Assembly: GCF_009184865.1 (NCBI RefSeq)
Contig: NZ_CP045096.1
Span: forward strand, 620,001-684,000
DNA: 64,000 bases
Direction of reading: 5' to 3'
Origin: Streptomyces phaeolivaceus
Lineage (GTDB): Bacteria; Actinomycetota; Actinomycetes; Streptomycetales; Streptomycetaceae
Part shown: positions 34,844 to 44,161 of the stretch, one piece after another
Layout of the letters: every line of letters starts with the position of its first letter
How positions within the stretch are numbered: the stretch's first letter is position 1
Notes under the pieces: model-generated
What the model saw: the letters and a program-made list of their open reading frames with translations, nothing else
Database searches by the model: none
Told to the model about the DNA's origin: nothing
Program-made: the position numbers and the translations under genes

Positions 34844-36019
34844 GTGAGCGCCTTCGCCTGGATCGCCGCCGGATCACTCACCGCCTGGCTGTGGCTGTTG
34901 CTCGGCCAGGGCTTCTTCTGGCGCACGGATGTGCGTCTGCCGCCCTGCCGGGACCCGGACGACTGGCCGTACGTCTGTGTCGTCGTCCCCGCCCGTGACG
35001 AGGCCGCCGTGCTGCCCGAGAGCCTGCCGTCGCTGCTGGCCCAGGACTATCCCGGCCGGGCCGAGGTCTTCCTGGTGGACGACGGCAGCGCGGACGGCAC
35101 CGGTGACCTCGCCCATGATCTGTCCCGGCGCTTCGGCGGGCTGCCCCTGACCGTCTCCTCGCCGGGGGAGCCGCCCGCCGGCTGGACGGGCAAGCTCTGG
35201 GCCGTACGCCACGGGATGGAGCTGGCACGCGCGCGTGGGCCCGAGTTCCTGCTGCTGACGGACGCGGACATCGCGCACCGGCCGGACAGTCTGCGCGGAC
35301 TGGTGGCCGCCGCGCGTACCGGTGGCTTCGACCTCGTCTCCCAGATGGCCCGGCTGCGCGCCGAGAGCGTCTGGGAGCGGCTCGTGGTGCCCGCGTTCGT
35401 CTATTTCTTCGCCCAGCTGTATCCGTTCCGGTGGATCGGTGTACGGGGTTCGCGCACGGCCGCCGCGGCGGGCGGCTGTGTGCTGCTGTCCGCCGGGGCG
35501 GCGGAGCGGGCGCGGATCCCGGACGCGATCCGGCAGTCGGTCATCGACGACGTGGCGCTGGCCCGCGCGGTCAAGCGCGGCGGCGGCCACATCTGGCTGG
35601 GGCTGGCGGAGCGGGTGGACAGCGTGCGGCCCTACCCCCGGCTGCGCGATCTGTGGGCCATGGTGTCGCGCAGCGCCTATGCCCAGTTGCTGCACAATCC
35701 GCTGCTGCTCGCGGGCACGGTCCTCGGTCTGGCGCTGGTCTACCTGGTACCGCCCGTCGCGTTCCTGACGGGCCTGTTCACGGGAGACCTGCCGACGGCG
35801 CTGCTCGGCGGTCTCGCCTGGCTGCTGATGACGGCGACGTATCTGCCGATGGTCCGCCACTACGGTCAGCCGCCCCAACTCGCTCCCCTGCTGCCGTTCA
35901 CCGCGTTCCTGTACCTCCTGATGACGGTCGACTCGGCGGTGCGGCACCACCGGGGACGAGGTGCGGCCTGGAAGGGCCGCACCTACGCGCGCCCGGACCC
36001 GGTACCGGACGAGGGCTAG
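34844..36019 (+). CDS. Family 2 glycosyltransferase, HpnB-like
   Basis: 391 aa from GTG 34844; the long upstream open frame is antisense to the racemase and discarded. One N-terminal membrane helix (FAWIAAGSLTAWLWLLLGQG) is followed by a GT-A domain with VVVPARDEAAVLPESL, FLVDDGSADGT, LLTDADIAHRPDSL and SVIDDVALARAVKRGGG, then three C-terminal membrane helices (~285-375). The arrangement matches hopene-associated HpnB-type transferases, but no hopanoid gene is nearby. Probably transfers a sugar from a UDP-sugar to a lipid acceptor. Convergent with the TerD gene. Confidence 0.83.
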   Translation: MSAFAWIAAGSLTAWLWLLLGQGFFWRTDVRLPPCRDPDDWPYVCVVVPARDEAAVLPESLPSLLAQDYPGRAEVFLVDDGSADGTGDLAHDLSRRFGGLPLTVSSPGEPPAGWTGKLWAVRHGMELARARGPEFLLLTDADIAHRPDSLRGLVAAARTGGFDLVSQMARLRAESVWERLVVPAFVYFFAQLYPFRWIGVRGSRTAAAAGGCVLLSAGAAERARIPDAIRQSVIDDVALARAVKRGGGHIWLGLAERVDSVRPYPRLRDLWAMVSRSAYAQLLHNPLLLAGTVLGLALVYLVPPVAFLTGLFTGDLPTALLGGLAWLLMTATYLPMVRHYGQPPQLAPLLPFTAFLYLLMTVDSAVRHHRGRGAAWKGRTYARPDPVPDEG

Positions 36020-36029
36020 CCGAGCACGG

Positions 36030-37316
36030 TTACTTCCTGCCGGGCGTCCAGTTCATCCCCCACCCGTACGCGTAGTCGACCGTACGCTGCGGGCTCACTC
36101 CGCGTTCGGGGACGAGGTAGCGGGCCTCGCGCTGGACGATGAGGTCGCCGCCCTGGTTGGTGATGAGGGCGAGGGCGCAGACGGTGGAGGGGACGGTGCA
36201 CTCGTCGAGGGAGAAGTCGATGGGGGCGCCGTGTTGGGGGTGGAGGGTGACCGTCGCGTGCAGATCGGCGAAGGAGCGGGCGCCCTCGTAGATGGTGACG
36301 AAGATGAGGATGCGCCGGAAGTACTGCTGGTGGTCGAGGTTGATGGTGAGGTTCTCGCCGCTGCTGACGGCGCCGGTGCGGTCGTCGCCGTCGAGATGGA
36401 TGAACGGCGGCTGGCGCAGCGAGCCGAAGGCGTTGCCGAGCGCCTGGACGACTCCCTTGCTGCCGTCGGAGAGTTCGAAGAGCGCGCACAGGTCGAGGTC
36501 GAGGTCCGCGTGCATGGCGACGGCCCGGCCCAGCTTGCTGCCCCACCCCTTGAACTGCTTGCGCACCTCCCAGTTGAGGTTCACACGCATGGCACCGGAG
36601 GTGCCGCCCTGCTTGGCCAGGGAGACCGCCGGGGCCTCCTTGGTGAGCGTGACCTTGCTGAGCCGGACCGGAGCCGGGGGCGCCGCCGGCGGGGCGGGCG
36701 GCGGGGGCGGCGCGGGCGTCACCGGGGGCCGTACGGTCACGGGAGGAGCGACGGGCGCGGCCACGGGCGCGGGTGCCGCCGCGGTCTGCCGCGGTTCGTC
36801 CACGGTGATACCGAAGTCGGTGGCGAGTCCTTCGAGGCCGCTGCTGTAACCCTGGCCGACGGCGCGGAACTTCCAGGCGCCCTGGCGGCGGTAGAACTCC
36901 CCGAGCACGAAAGCGGTTTCGGCTCCGGCGTCCGTGCTGTCGTAGCGCGCGATCTCGGTGCCCGCCCGCTCGTCGAGCACCCGGATGTACAGTCCGGGCA
37001 CCCGCCCGAAGGTGCCGCCGTCCGCCGAGGCGGCCACCACCACGGTCTCGACGGCGGGCTCCACGCGCGCGAGGTCGACGAGCAGGGACTCGGTCACCTG
37101 GTCGCCCGCGTTGCGTTTGCCCTCGTGCCGGACCGCGCCGGAGGAGTGCGCGGGCTGGTTGTAGAAGACGAAGTCGGCGTCCGAGCGCACCTTTCCGCCG
37201 ACGAGCAGCAGCGCCGAGGCATCCGTATCGGGCACTCCCGGCCCGGAGCGCCGGCCCAGTTCCACGCGCAGTGCCGCCGTGGGCACCGCTGTGTTCGATC
37301 CTTTCGGCATTGACAT
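36030..37316 (-). CDS. Double TerD-domain protein
   Basis: 428 aa from ATG 37316 ([13 protein letters not shown] just upstream; ATG 37328 is the other option). The first TerD domain (~1-185) has [27 protein letters not shown] and a [19 protein letters not shown] segment. A Pro/Ala linker (~195-240) joins it to a second, more divergent TerD-type domain (~245-425) with [23 protein letters not shown] and [12 protein letters not shown]. TerD proteins bind calcium and belong to the tellurite/stress-resistance Ter system; here no other ter gene is present. In Streptomyces such single genes influence differentiation. Confidence 0.88.
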   Translation of the reverse strand: MSMPKGSNTAVPTAALRVELGRRSGPGVPDTDASALLLVGGKVRSDADFVFYNQPAHSSGAVRHEGKRNAGDQVTESLLVDLARVEPAVETVVVAASADGGTFGRVPGLYIRVLDERAGTEIARYDSTDAGAETAFVLGEFYRRQGAWKFRAVGQGYSSGLEGLATDFGITVDEPRQTAAAPAPVAAPVAPPVTVRPPVTPAPPPPPAPPAAPPAPVRLSKVTLTKEAPAVSLAKQGGTSGAMRVNLNWEVRKQFKGWGSKLGRAVAMHADLDLDLCALFELSDGSKGVVQALGNAFGSLRQPPFIHLDGDDRTGAVSSGENLTINLDHQQYFRRILIFVTIYEGARSFADLHATVTLHPQHGAPIDFSLDECTVPSTVCALALITNQGGDLIVQREARYLVPERGVSPQRTVDYAYGWGMNWTPGRK

Positions 37317-37633
37317 GTCCGCCCCCATCAGAAGGTCATCCAGAAGGTCGTCGCCAGGCCGCGTCCCACGCGGACCGTCGGATCCGGCCGGATCCGTTGT
37401 CGGCGCCAAACCTATTCCCCCGGGGCCCGGAACCCCCAGAACCCGGACGGAAAGATGCTTGGCCAACCGCTGGTAACCCGCCGGGAACTCGGCCTTTACA
37501 CGATCAGTACGCGCTTTGCTGCCCTTTTTCGCCGAGTTCGCTCGCATTGGGGATCCGGCGTCACTGCCGACACGGAAAACAACCCTCTTATCGGTCTCCC
37601 CAACCAGCACATCGTGGGCTTAACTTATGTGCC
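37317..37633. other. Divergent intergenic region, AT-richer, with a -10-like TAACTT
   Basis: The 317-bp space between the TerD gene and the small DUF6643-type gene is unusually AT-rich at 37480-37630. No gene is seen. TAACTT (37621-37626) lies 7 nt before ATG 37634 and is a good -10 for a leaderless transcript. The promoter for the TerD gene must lie in the left part but I see no clear motif. Confidence 0.5.
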
Positions 37634-38071
37634 ATGACCTCCCCCCGCTCCACCTACGGCGGCGGTTACTACTCCGCCTCGTCCTTCGCGGACACCCCGA
37701 TCTACGACTCACTCGTCGCCGAGCGGGGAACCCCTCAGATCGCCCCGATCCGGGTACCCGCCCAGTACGACACCCCGGGCAGCAACCTGCCCGCGCTCCC
37801 GTCGGCGCTCCCCGCCCTGCCGGCCGGTCCCTCCCAGCCCTCCTACGGCTATCCGCAGGCCCAGCAGCCCTCGCCGCTGCAGCAGGCCCCGGGCGCGTAC
37901 ATCCCGCAGCAGGCCGCGGGTCCGCGTGGCTACCCGGGTGCCCAGCCGCCGCAGCAACAGCAACGTCCGATGGCCGGTTACGAGGCCATGCGCCCGGCGG
38001 CTCCCCGCCCGGCCCCCTCGACCCCGTACCAGCAGGACCCGTACAACGGTCAGCAGTACCGCGGGTACTGA
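37634..38071 (+). CDS. Small proline/glutamine-rich protein (DUF6643-like)
   Basis: 145 aa. The N-terminal half is a conserved block (TSPRSTYGGGYYSASSF, TPIYDSLVAERGTPQIAPIR); the C-terminal half is Pro/Gln/Tyr-rich low complexity (YPQAQQPSPLQQAPGAY) and probably disordered. I recognise the N-terminal block as common in Streptomyces (DUF6643, from memory). No enzymatic motif; cytoplasmic. Function unknown. Confidence 0.75.
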   Translation: MTSPRSTYGGGYYSASSFADTPIYDSLVAERGTPQIAPIRVPAQYDTPGSNLPALPSALPALPAGPSQPSYGYPQAQQPSPLQQAPGAYIPQQAAGPRGYPGAQPPQQQQRPMAGYEAMRPAAPRPAPSTPYQQDPYNGQQYRGY

Positions 38072-38125
38072 GGCATTTGCAATATTCCGTGCGGGGTTGT
38101 CACAGCCTGCTGGCAGGATGACCCC

Positions 38126-38950
38126 ATGGGGAATCCGTCACTGCACTCGATCCACGTCCACCCGCTGAAGGCGGCCCGGGGCTTCGCCCCCGACGAGGCC
38201 GTCGTGGAGCCCTGGGGGCTGGCGGGCGACCGTCGTTGGGTGCTGGTCGACGGCTCGGGCAAGGTCATCACTCAACGTCCGCATCCGCGTATGGCGTTGG
38301 CCGCCGCCGGGCTGCTGCCCGGCGGCGGTCTCTTGCTGTCCGCGTCCGGCCGCGCGCCCCTCTCCGTCGCCGTGCCCGAGCCCATCGGCACGGTCACCGT
38401 GGAGATCTGGCGGGACAAGGTGGAGGGGGTCCCCGCCGACGCCTCGGCGCACGCCTGGTTCAGCGACTTCCTGGGTTTCCCCGTGCGGCTCGTGCATCTC
38501 GACGACCCGGCGACCCGCCGCCCGATCGACCCCGAGTACGCCCGCCCCGGCGAGACCGTCAGCTTCGCCGACGGCTATCCGCTGCTGCTCACCGCCCTCG
38601 CCTCGCTGGACGCCCTGAACTCCCTGGTCGCGCAGGGCGATCACCCCGAGGAGGGCCCGCTCCCGATGAGCCGTTTCCGGCCGAACGTGGTCGTCGACGG
38701 CACCGACGCCTGGGCCGAGGACGGCTGGCGGCGCCTCGCGATCGGCGAGGTCACCTTCCGGGTCGCCAAGATGTGCGGCCGGTGCGTGGTCACCACCACG
38801 GACCAGGAGACGGCCGCGCGCGGCCGTGAGCCGCTGCGCACCCTCGCCCGCCATCGCCGTTTCGGCGACAAGTTGGTCTTCGGGCAGAACCTCGTTCCGG
38901 AATCCGGGGGCACGGTACGGATCGGCGATCCGGTGCGGGTGCTCGAATAG
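38126..38950 (+). CDS. MOSC domain protein (YcbX/mARC-like)
   Basis: 274 aa. The N-terminal beta-barrel domain starts SIHVHPLKAARG, followed by LAGDRRWVLVD and ITQRPHPRMA. The C-terminal MOSC domain has MSRFRPNVVVDG and the molybdenum-cofactor Cys region MCGRCVVTTTDQ. These proteins bind sulfurated molybdenum cofactor and reduce N-hydroxylated compounds with an electron donor. A ferredoxin or reductase partner is not adjacent. A -10-like CAGGAT (38114-38119) lies 6 nt before the ATG. Confidence 0.9.
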   Translation: MGNPSLHSIHVHPLKAARGFAPDEAVVEPWGLAGDRRWVLVDGSGKVITQRPHPRMALAAAGLLPGGGLLLSASGRAPLSVAVPEPIGTVTVEIWRDKVEGVPADASAHAWFSDFLGFPVRLVHLDDPATRRPIDPEYARPGETVSFADGYPLLLTALASLDALNSLVAQGDHPEEGPLPMSRFRPNVVVDGTDAWAEDGWRRLAIGEVTFRVAKMCGRCVVTTTDQETAARGREPLRTLARHRRFGDKLVFGQNLVPESGGTVRIGDPVRVLE

Positions 38951-39115
38951 CGCCCCCTTCCGACACCCTCCATCCTCATTGAATATTCAACCTCCTATGA
39001 TTCTGTCCGTGCAGGGAACACAGACCTCGGTCCCGGCCGTTGGCCCTTTGTGAGAAGTCCATGAGAAGGCCGGCGCGAGGGTGATTTCGCTCTCTCGTAG
39101 GGGGGTGGTGGGGCA

Positions 39116-39739
39116 GTGCGGGCAATCGGTGGGCTACGGGCGTTCGGCGGGCTGTGGCGTTGGCGGCACAATCCACTGCGGCGGACGACCGATCTGGTCG
39201 AGGCCTGGCTGGCGTTCGCGGCCCTCGTCCTGATCCTCGTCGCCGCCCCTCTGATCGGCGCCGCCGCCGGCACCAGCGCCCAGAGCGCCCTGCAGCAGTC
39301 CGTGCGCGACCAGCAGCAGTCCCGGCACCGGGTGACGGCCACGGTCGTCAAGAAGGTCGACGGCTCCCCGCTGGACCCGGATCCGGAGACCGCCACGACC
39401 CGCGACCGGCAGAGCCGGGTGGTCGCCGACTGGACCGGCCCGGACGGCACCGACCGGCACGGCACGGTCATGGCGAACCTCAAGACCCCGCGCCCCGGCG
39501 ACCACTTCACGCTGTGGACGGACGGCCAGGGCCGAATAGTGGGCCGCCCCCTGGACACCGCGACCGCCACGACCCACGCGGTGCTGGCCGGATTCGGCGC
39601 GACCGTGCTCGCCGCGGGCCTCGTCGAGGGTGCCAGACGCCTGCTCGTGTGGCGCATGATCCGCCGGCGGTACGCCCGTTGGGACCAGGCATGGGACAGG
39701 GCGGGGCCGGACTGGGGCAGGACGGGCACGGGCAGCTGA
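39116..39739 (+). CDS. Rv1733c-family two-TM membrane protein
   Basis: 207 aa, GTG start with GGGGTGGTGGGG upstream. It has a short N-terminus with RHNPLRRTTDLVEAWLAF, a first membrane helix (~30-52), an extracytoplasmic ~95-residue domain (VTATVVKKVDG, ADWTGPDGT, PGDHFTLWTDGQGRIV) and a second helix (~148-170). This is the layout of M. tuberculosis Rv1733c and its many Streptomyces homologues. Function unknown. Confidence 0.85.
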   Translation: MRAIGGLRAFGGLWRWRHNPLRRTTDLVEAWLAFAALVLILVAAPLIGAAAGTSAQSALQQSVRDQQQSRHRVTATVVKKVDGSPLDPDPETATTRDRQSRVVADWTGPDGTDRHGTVMANLKTPRPGDHFTLWTDGQGRIVGRPLDTATATTHAVLAGFGATVLAAGLVEGARRLLVWRMIRRRYARWDQAWDRAGPDWGRTGTGS

Positions 39740-39850
39740 CGGCCTTCGCACTCCGGTCAACTCCCCCTGCCCGCGCACGCTACGGTGGACCGACCAGCCG
39801 AACTGTTCGGCATCGACCCGCGTTCCACGAGGTGGGGGCACAGCAACGCC

Positions 39851-42289
39851 ATGGCACAGGGCACGGTCCAGGTGACGCACACCGGTACATCGCGGTGGCG
39901 GCGCCGCACAGGTGAGTACGCATCGCTCGCCGCGGCCCTGGAGGCCGCGAGCGACGGCGATGTGCTCATCGTCGCCCCCGGCACGTACCGGGAGAACCTC
40001 GTCGTGCGGCGCGGGGTCACGCTGCGCGGCCCGGAGGGTTCGCCCGGCTCCGTCCGTATCGCGCCCGTGGACGGGGTGCCCCTGACGGTGTCCGCCTCCG
40101 CCGTGGTACAGGACCTGCATGTGGAGGGCCAGGACGCGGCGGCGCCCGCGCTGCTCGTCGAGGACGGCACCCCCGAGCTGCTGGACCTGCGGATCGTCAC
40201 CCGGTCCGCGGCCGGCATCGAGGTGCGCGGCGGCGCCCGCCCCACGGTCCGCCGCTGCACGGTCGACAACCCGGCCGGGATCGGCATCGCCGTCGTCGAC
40301 GGCGGCGGCGGGGTGTTCGAGGAGTGCGAGGTCGTCGCGGCCGGCCAGGCCGGAGTCGTGGTGCGCGGCGGCGGCCACCCCCGGCTGGAGCGCTGCCGCA
40401 TCCACCACACCTCGGGCTCGGGCCTGTCGGCGACCGGGGAGAACTCCTCGCTGGAAGCGGTCGGTTGCGAGGTCTACGAGGTCCGCGGCAGCGGTGTGCA
40501 GATCACCGGGCGGGCCACCGCCCATCTCACCGACTGCGATGTGCACCGGACGACGGCCGACGGCGTCACCCTCGACACGGACGCCGTGCTCACCCTCGCG
40601 GACTGCCGTATCCACGACATCCCGGAGAACGCGGTGGACCTCCGCTCGCGCTCCGTCCTCACCCTGACCCGCACCACGGTGCGGCAGTTCGGGCGCAACG
40701 GACTGTCGGTGTGGGACCCGGGCACCCGCGTGGACGCCAACCAGTGCGAGATCTTCGACAGCACCGGCGACTACCCGGCGGTCTGGGTCAGCGACGGCGC
40801 GACCGTGGTGCTGGAGTCCTGCCGGGTGCACGACGTACCGGACGCGCTGTTCGTGCTGGACCGGGGCTCGCGCGCGGACGTCGTCGACAGCGATCTGTCT
40901 CAGGTGCGGAACACGGCGGTGTCGGTGAGCGACGGGGCGACCGCGCAGCTCGACGACTGCCGAATCCGGGACGCCGCCACGGGCGCCTGGTTCCGCGACC
41001 ACGGCAGCGGCGGCACCCTCAACAACTGCACGGTGGACGGCACCCAGACCGGCGTGATCGTCACCAAGGGCGCCGACCCGACCATCGAGCGCTGCACGGT
41101 CACCTCGCCCGCCGAGGCGGGCTTCTACGTCTCCGCCGAGGGCCGCGGCAGCTTCCTCAACTGCCGGGTCACGGGCAGCGGCGGCTACGGCTTCCACATC
41201 ATCGACGGCTGCCGGGCCACCCTGCGCAAGTGCCGTACGGAGCGCTGCTCGCGCGGTGGCTACGAGTTCGCGGACGGCGGCCCCGGCACCCCGGGCGGCG
41301 GCCCCGTGGTCGAGGACTGCACGAGCGACGAAAGCGCCGGGGTACGGCCCCCGGCCCCGCCGGAGACGGCGACCCAGACCACGGCCCCGTCGTCCGGCCT
41401 GCTGGGCTCGATCCCGGGCCAGCGCACCACCGAGCCGGCGCCGGTCGCCGTGCCCGTCGCGGAGCCGGAGACACCGGCGCGGGCCTCGAAGGCCGTGCTC
41501 GGTGAACTGGACGCGCTGGTCGGCCTGGACAGCGTCAAGCGCGAGGTCCGCGCCCTCACCGACATGATCGAGGTGGGCCGCCGCCGCCAGGAGGCCGGCC
41601 TCAAGGCGGCGTCCGTCAAACGGCATCTGGTGTTCACGGGCTCCCCCGGCACCGGCAAGACGACGGTCGCCCGTCTCTACGGCGAGATCCTGGCCTCCCT
41701 CGGTGTCCTGGAGAAGGGGCATCTCGTGGAGGTGTCCCGGGTGGACCTGGTCGGCGAGCACATCGGCTCCACCGCGATCCGCACCCAGGAGGCCTTCGAA
41801 CGGGCCCGTGGCGGTGTGCTGTTCATCGACGAGGCGTACGCGCTGTCGCCGGAGGACTCGGGGCGGGACTTCGGCAAGGAGGCCATCGACACGCTCGTGA
41901 AGCTGATGGAGGACCACCGTGACGCGGTCGTGGTGATCGTCGCGGGCTACACGGCCGAGATGGAGCGCTTTCTCACCGTCAACCCCGGTGTGGCGTCCCG
42001 TTTCTCACGGACCATCACCTTCGACGACTACGTCCCCGACGAGCTGCTGCGCATCGTGGAGCAGCAGGCCGAGGAGCACGAGTACCGGCTGGCGCCGGGC
42101 GCGGGCGGGGCCCTGCTCGACTACTTCACGGCGATCCCCAAGGGCCCGGCCTTCGGCAACGGCCGTACGGCGCGCCAGACCTTCGAGGCGATGGTCGAGC
42201 GGCACGCGAGCCGGGTGGCGCAGGTCGACGAACCGGACAAGGACGCGCTGACGCTGCTCTACGCGGAGGACCTGCCGAAGCTGCCGTAG
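39851..42289 (+). CDS. Right-handed beta-helix protein fused to a CbxX/CfqX-type AAA+ ATPase
   Basis: 812 aa from ATG 39851 (AGGTGGGGG 12-20 nt upstream). Residues ~20-490 are at least a dozen parallel beta-helix turns of the type [20 protein letters not shown] and [21 protein letters not shown] Pro/Ala/Thr linker (~495-555) leads to a AAA+ domain with Walker A GSPGTGKT (597-604), Walker B VLFIDEAY (D660, E661) and an arginine finger in ASRFSRTI. The AAA domain is of the CbxX/CfqX class, which includes rubisco activase CbbX and the EccA ATPase of type VII secretion. Beta-helix domains usually bind polysaccharide or scaffold protein surfaces. Cytoplasmic, since no signal is visible. Target unknown. 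Confidence 0.88.
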   Translation: MAQGTVQVTHTGTSRWRRRTGEYASLAAALEAASDGDVLIVAPGTYRENLVVRRGVTLRGPEGSPGSVRIAPVDGVPLTVSASAVVQDLHVEGQDAAAPALLVEDGTPELLDLRIVTRSAAGIEVRGGARPTVRRCTVDNPAGIGIAVVDGGGGVFEECEVVAAGQAGVVVRGGGHPRLERCRIHHTSGSGLSATGENSSLEAVGCEVYEVRGSGVQITGRATAHLTDCDVHRTTADGVTLDTDAVLTLADCRIHDIPENAVDLRSRSVLTLTRTTVRQFGRNGLSVWDPGTRVDANQCEIFDSTGDYPAVWVSDGATVVLESCRVHDVPDALFVLDRGSRADVVDSDLSQVRNTAVSVSDGATAQLDDCRIRDAATGAWFRDHGSGGTLNNCTVDGTQTGVIVTKGADPTIERCTVTSPAEAGFYVSAEGRGSFLNCRVTGSGGYGFHIIDGCRATLRKCRTERCSRGGYEFADGGPGTPGGGPVVEDCTSDESAGVRPPAPPETATQTTAPSSGLLGSIPGQRTTEPAPVAVPVAEPETPARASKAVLGELDALVGLDSVKREVRALTDMIEVGRRRQEAGLKAASVKRHLVFTGSPGTGKTTVARLYGEILASLGVLEKGHLVEVSRVDLVGEHIGSTAIRTQEAFERARGGVLFIDEAYALSPEDSGRDFGKEAIDTLVKLMEDHRDAVVVIVAGYTAEMERFLTVNPGVASRFSRTITFDDYVPDELLRIVEQQAEEHEYRLAPGAGGALLDYFTAIPKGPAFGNGRTARQTFEAMVERHASRVAQVDEPDKDALTLLYAEDLPKLP

Positions 42290-42300
42290 CGGGTGTTGCT

Positions 42301-42320
42301 GGGGTTAACCCCCGGGGGTT
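42301..42320 (+). terminator. Overlapping perfect palindromes after the beta-helix/AAA gene
   Basis: GGGGTTAACCCC (42301-42312) and AACCCCCGGGGGTT (42307-42320) are both perfect palindromes and share AACCCC, so two alternative DNA or RNA structures are possible. They lie 12 nt after the stop codon at 42289. Could be a terminator or an operator for the next gene. Confidence 0.45.
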
Positions 42321-42336
42321 GGCCCCACCAGAGGTG

Positions 42337-42378
42337 TGCTGTCTGCCGGATGGGACCGGAGTGATCCGGCGGACAGCA
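42337..42378 (+). promoter_or_regulatory. Long inverted repeat reaching the start codon of the TAP-like gene
   Basis: Left arm TGCTGTCTGCCGGATGG (42337-42353), right arm TGATCCGGCGGACAGCA (42362-42378); 15 of 17 positions are complementary, with an 8-nt loop. The right arm ends on the A of the first possible ATG (42378). As RNA it would sequester the start; as DNA it is a candidate operator. Confidence 0.65.
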
Positions 42379-43907
42379 TGATCCCCATGAGAATCCGCAC
42401 CCGACGAACCCTGGTCCTGGCCCTCTCGGTCTCGGCCACCGCCACCACGCTGACCGCCGTCACCGGCCCGGCGGCGTCCGCCACGGCCACCCCCTCCTCC
42501 CTCGCGTCCCCCGCCCTCACCTGGCGCCCCTGCGAACGGCCCGACGGCCCCGCAGGCCAGGAGTGCGCGGAACTGCCCGTACCGCTCGACTACACGGCCC
42601 CGGACGGCCCACAACTCACCCTCTCCGTCTCCCGGTTACGCAGCGAGGACCCCGAGGCCCGGCGCGGCACCCTGCTGGTCATCCCGGGCGGACCGGGCGG
42701 CTCCGGCGTCAGGCGGCTGACCCAGCGGGGAGAGGCCCTGCGGCGGGAGCTGGGCGGCACGTACGACCTCGTCGGCCTCGACCCGCGCGGCACCGGCGGC
42801 AGTACCCGGGCGAGCTGTGGACTCGCCGCCGAGGACCGGCACTTGGTGACGCTGCGGTCCTGGCCCGCGCCCGACGGCGACATCACCGAGAACGTGGCAC
42901 GGTCCCGGCGGGTCGCCGAGGCGTGCGCGGCGAACGGCGGCGCGGTGCTGCGCGGCCTCACCACCGCCAACGAGGTACGGGACATCGAGCGCTTCCGGCA
43001 GGCCCTGGGCGAGGAGCGGCTGTCGGCACACGGGGTGTCGTACGGGACGTATGTGGGTGCCGTCTACGCGCAGAAGTACCCGCGGCGGACGGACCGTTGG
43101 GTGCTGGACAGCAATGACGACCCGGATCCCCGGCGGGTCGCGCGGGGCTGGCTGGCGAACATGGCACGGGGCGCGGAGGACCGGTTCCCGGACTTCGCCG
43201 CCTTCGCCGCCGACCCGGCCCAGGAGGAGTCGGGCCTGCGGCTCGCCGAACGGCCGGAGGACGTACGGCCGTTGTTCCTGTCCCTGGCGGCCGAACTGGA
43301 CCGGGCACCCAGGGAGACGACCACCAAGGGCGTGCCCCTGACCGGGAACCGGCTGCGGCAGGCGATGCAGACCGCCCTGTACGGCGACGACGCGTTCGAC
43401 GACCTGGCCCGGCTGATACGGCAGGCGCGGGACCCGAGGGCGACGCCGGTCCTGCCGCCCGACGTGGCCGGACCGCTGAGCGACGAGGAGGCGGCGGTGA
43501 TCATGGCGGTGGTCTGCAACGACGTGCGCTGGCCGACGTCGGTGGGCGCGCACCGGCGGGCGGTGGCCGAGAGCCGGGCGCGGTATCCGCTCACGGCCGG
43601 GATGCCGGTGAACATCACGCCGTGCTCCTTCTGGAAGGACCGGCCGGCGGAGGAGCCGACCCGGATCACCGACGACGGGCCGTCCAACATCCTCATGGTC
43701 CAGAACCGGCGGGACCCGGCCACCCCCTACTCCGGCGCCCTGAACCTGCGGTCCGCGCTGGGCGACCGGGCCCGGCTCGTCACGGTGGAGAGCGGCGGCC
43801 ACGGGATGTATCTCGCCCACGGCAACGCGTGCGGCGACCGCGCGGTGACGGCCTTCCTGCGCACCGGACAGCGCCCGGAGCGGGATGTGACCTGCCCGGA
43901 CGACTAG
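42378..43907 (+). CDS. Secreted alpha/beta hydrolase, tripeptidyl-aminopeptidase (TAP) type
   Basis: 509 aa from ATG 42378 (ATG 42387 is an equal alternative). An RIRTRR basic N-region, hydrophobic core and AxA site (ASATA at ~35) give a signal peptide. Peptidase S33 features: oxyanion GGPGGSG, VGLDPRGTGGS, nucleophile S221 (GVSYGTYVG), D446 (NRRDPATPY) and H475 (GGHGMYL). The family removes tripeptides or processes secreted proteins. Leu87 is encoded by TTA (42636-42638), so the gene is a candidate for bldA control, in keeping with secreted hydrolases made late in development. The start lies in an inverted repeat; the stop TAG is formed by the CTAG duplication of a MITE-like element. Confidence 0.9.
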   Translation: MIPMRIRTRRTLVLALSVSATATTLTAVTGPAASATATPSSLASPALTWRPCERPDGPAGQECAELPVPLDYTAPDGPQLTLSVSRLRSEDPEARRGTLLVIPGGPGGSGVRRLTQRGEALRRELGGTYDLVGLDPRGTGGSTRASCGLAAEDRHLVTLRSWPAPDGDITENVARSRRVAEACAANGGAVLRGLTTANEVRDIERFRQALGEERLSAHGVSYGTYVGAVYAQKYPRRTDRWVLDSNDDPDPRRVARGWLANMARGAEDRFPDFAAFAADPAQEESGLRLAERPEDVRPLFLSLAAELDRAPRETTTKGVPLTGNRLRQAMQTALYGDDAFDDLARLIRQARDPRATPVLPPDVAGPLSDEEAAVIMAVVCNDVRWPTSVGAHRRAVAESRARYPLTAGMPVNITPCSFWKDRPAEEPTRITDDGPSNILMVQNRRDPATPYSGALNLRSALGDRARLVTVESGGHGMYLAHGNACGDRAVTAFLRTGQRPERDVTCPDD

Positions 43908-44161
43908 GGCCTGCCGTTTGGATCACGCCTGGGCCGCGGGGCGTGGCACGCACTCCCTCACTGCCTTGAGGGCGTGGGGGGACCCCCAGCCGCGTTGTCG
44001 TCGGTCGCCGACTCCCCCACTCCCGACTTCGCTTGAGCGGGAGGTACCCCCATCGCGTCGACTCCCTCCTCCGCCTCGCAGCCGCACGCACCACACCCCG
44101 CTCACCGGCGGTCACCAGGCACCGTGGCCCGAAGCCGGCGTGACCAAACGACAGGCCCTAG
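43904..44161. mobile_element. MITE-like element with CTAG duplication and terminal inverted repeats
   Basis: CTAG at 43904-43907 and again at 44158-44161 bound a 250-bp non-coding segment. Its ends are inverted repeats: GGCCTGCCGTTTGGATCACG inwards from 43908 matches GGCCTGTCGTTTGGTCACGC read inwards on the other strand from 44157, about 22 of 24 positions. Inside are two related GC-rich motifs (ACTCCC...GACCCCCA at 43951-43990 and ACTCCC...TACCCCCA at 44010-44052). There is no transposase gene. The left CTAG provides the TAG stop of the TAP-like gene and the right one the stop of the convergent membrane gene. Confidence 0.7.

Noticed and set aside
36030..37316. Part of a full tellurite-resistance (ter) operon
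   Set aside because: Only one double-TerD gene is present; neighbours are a glycosyltransferase and a small DUF6643-type gene.
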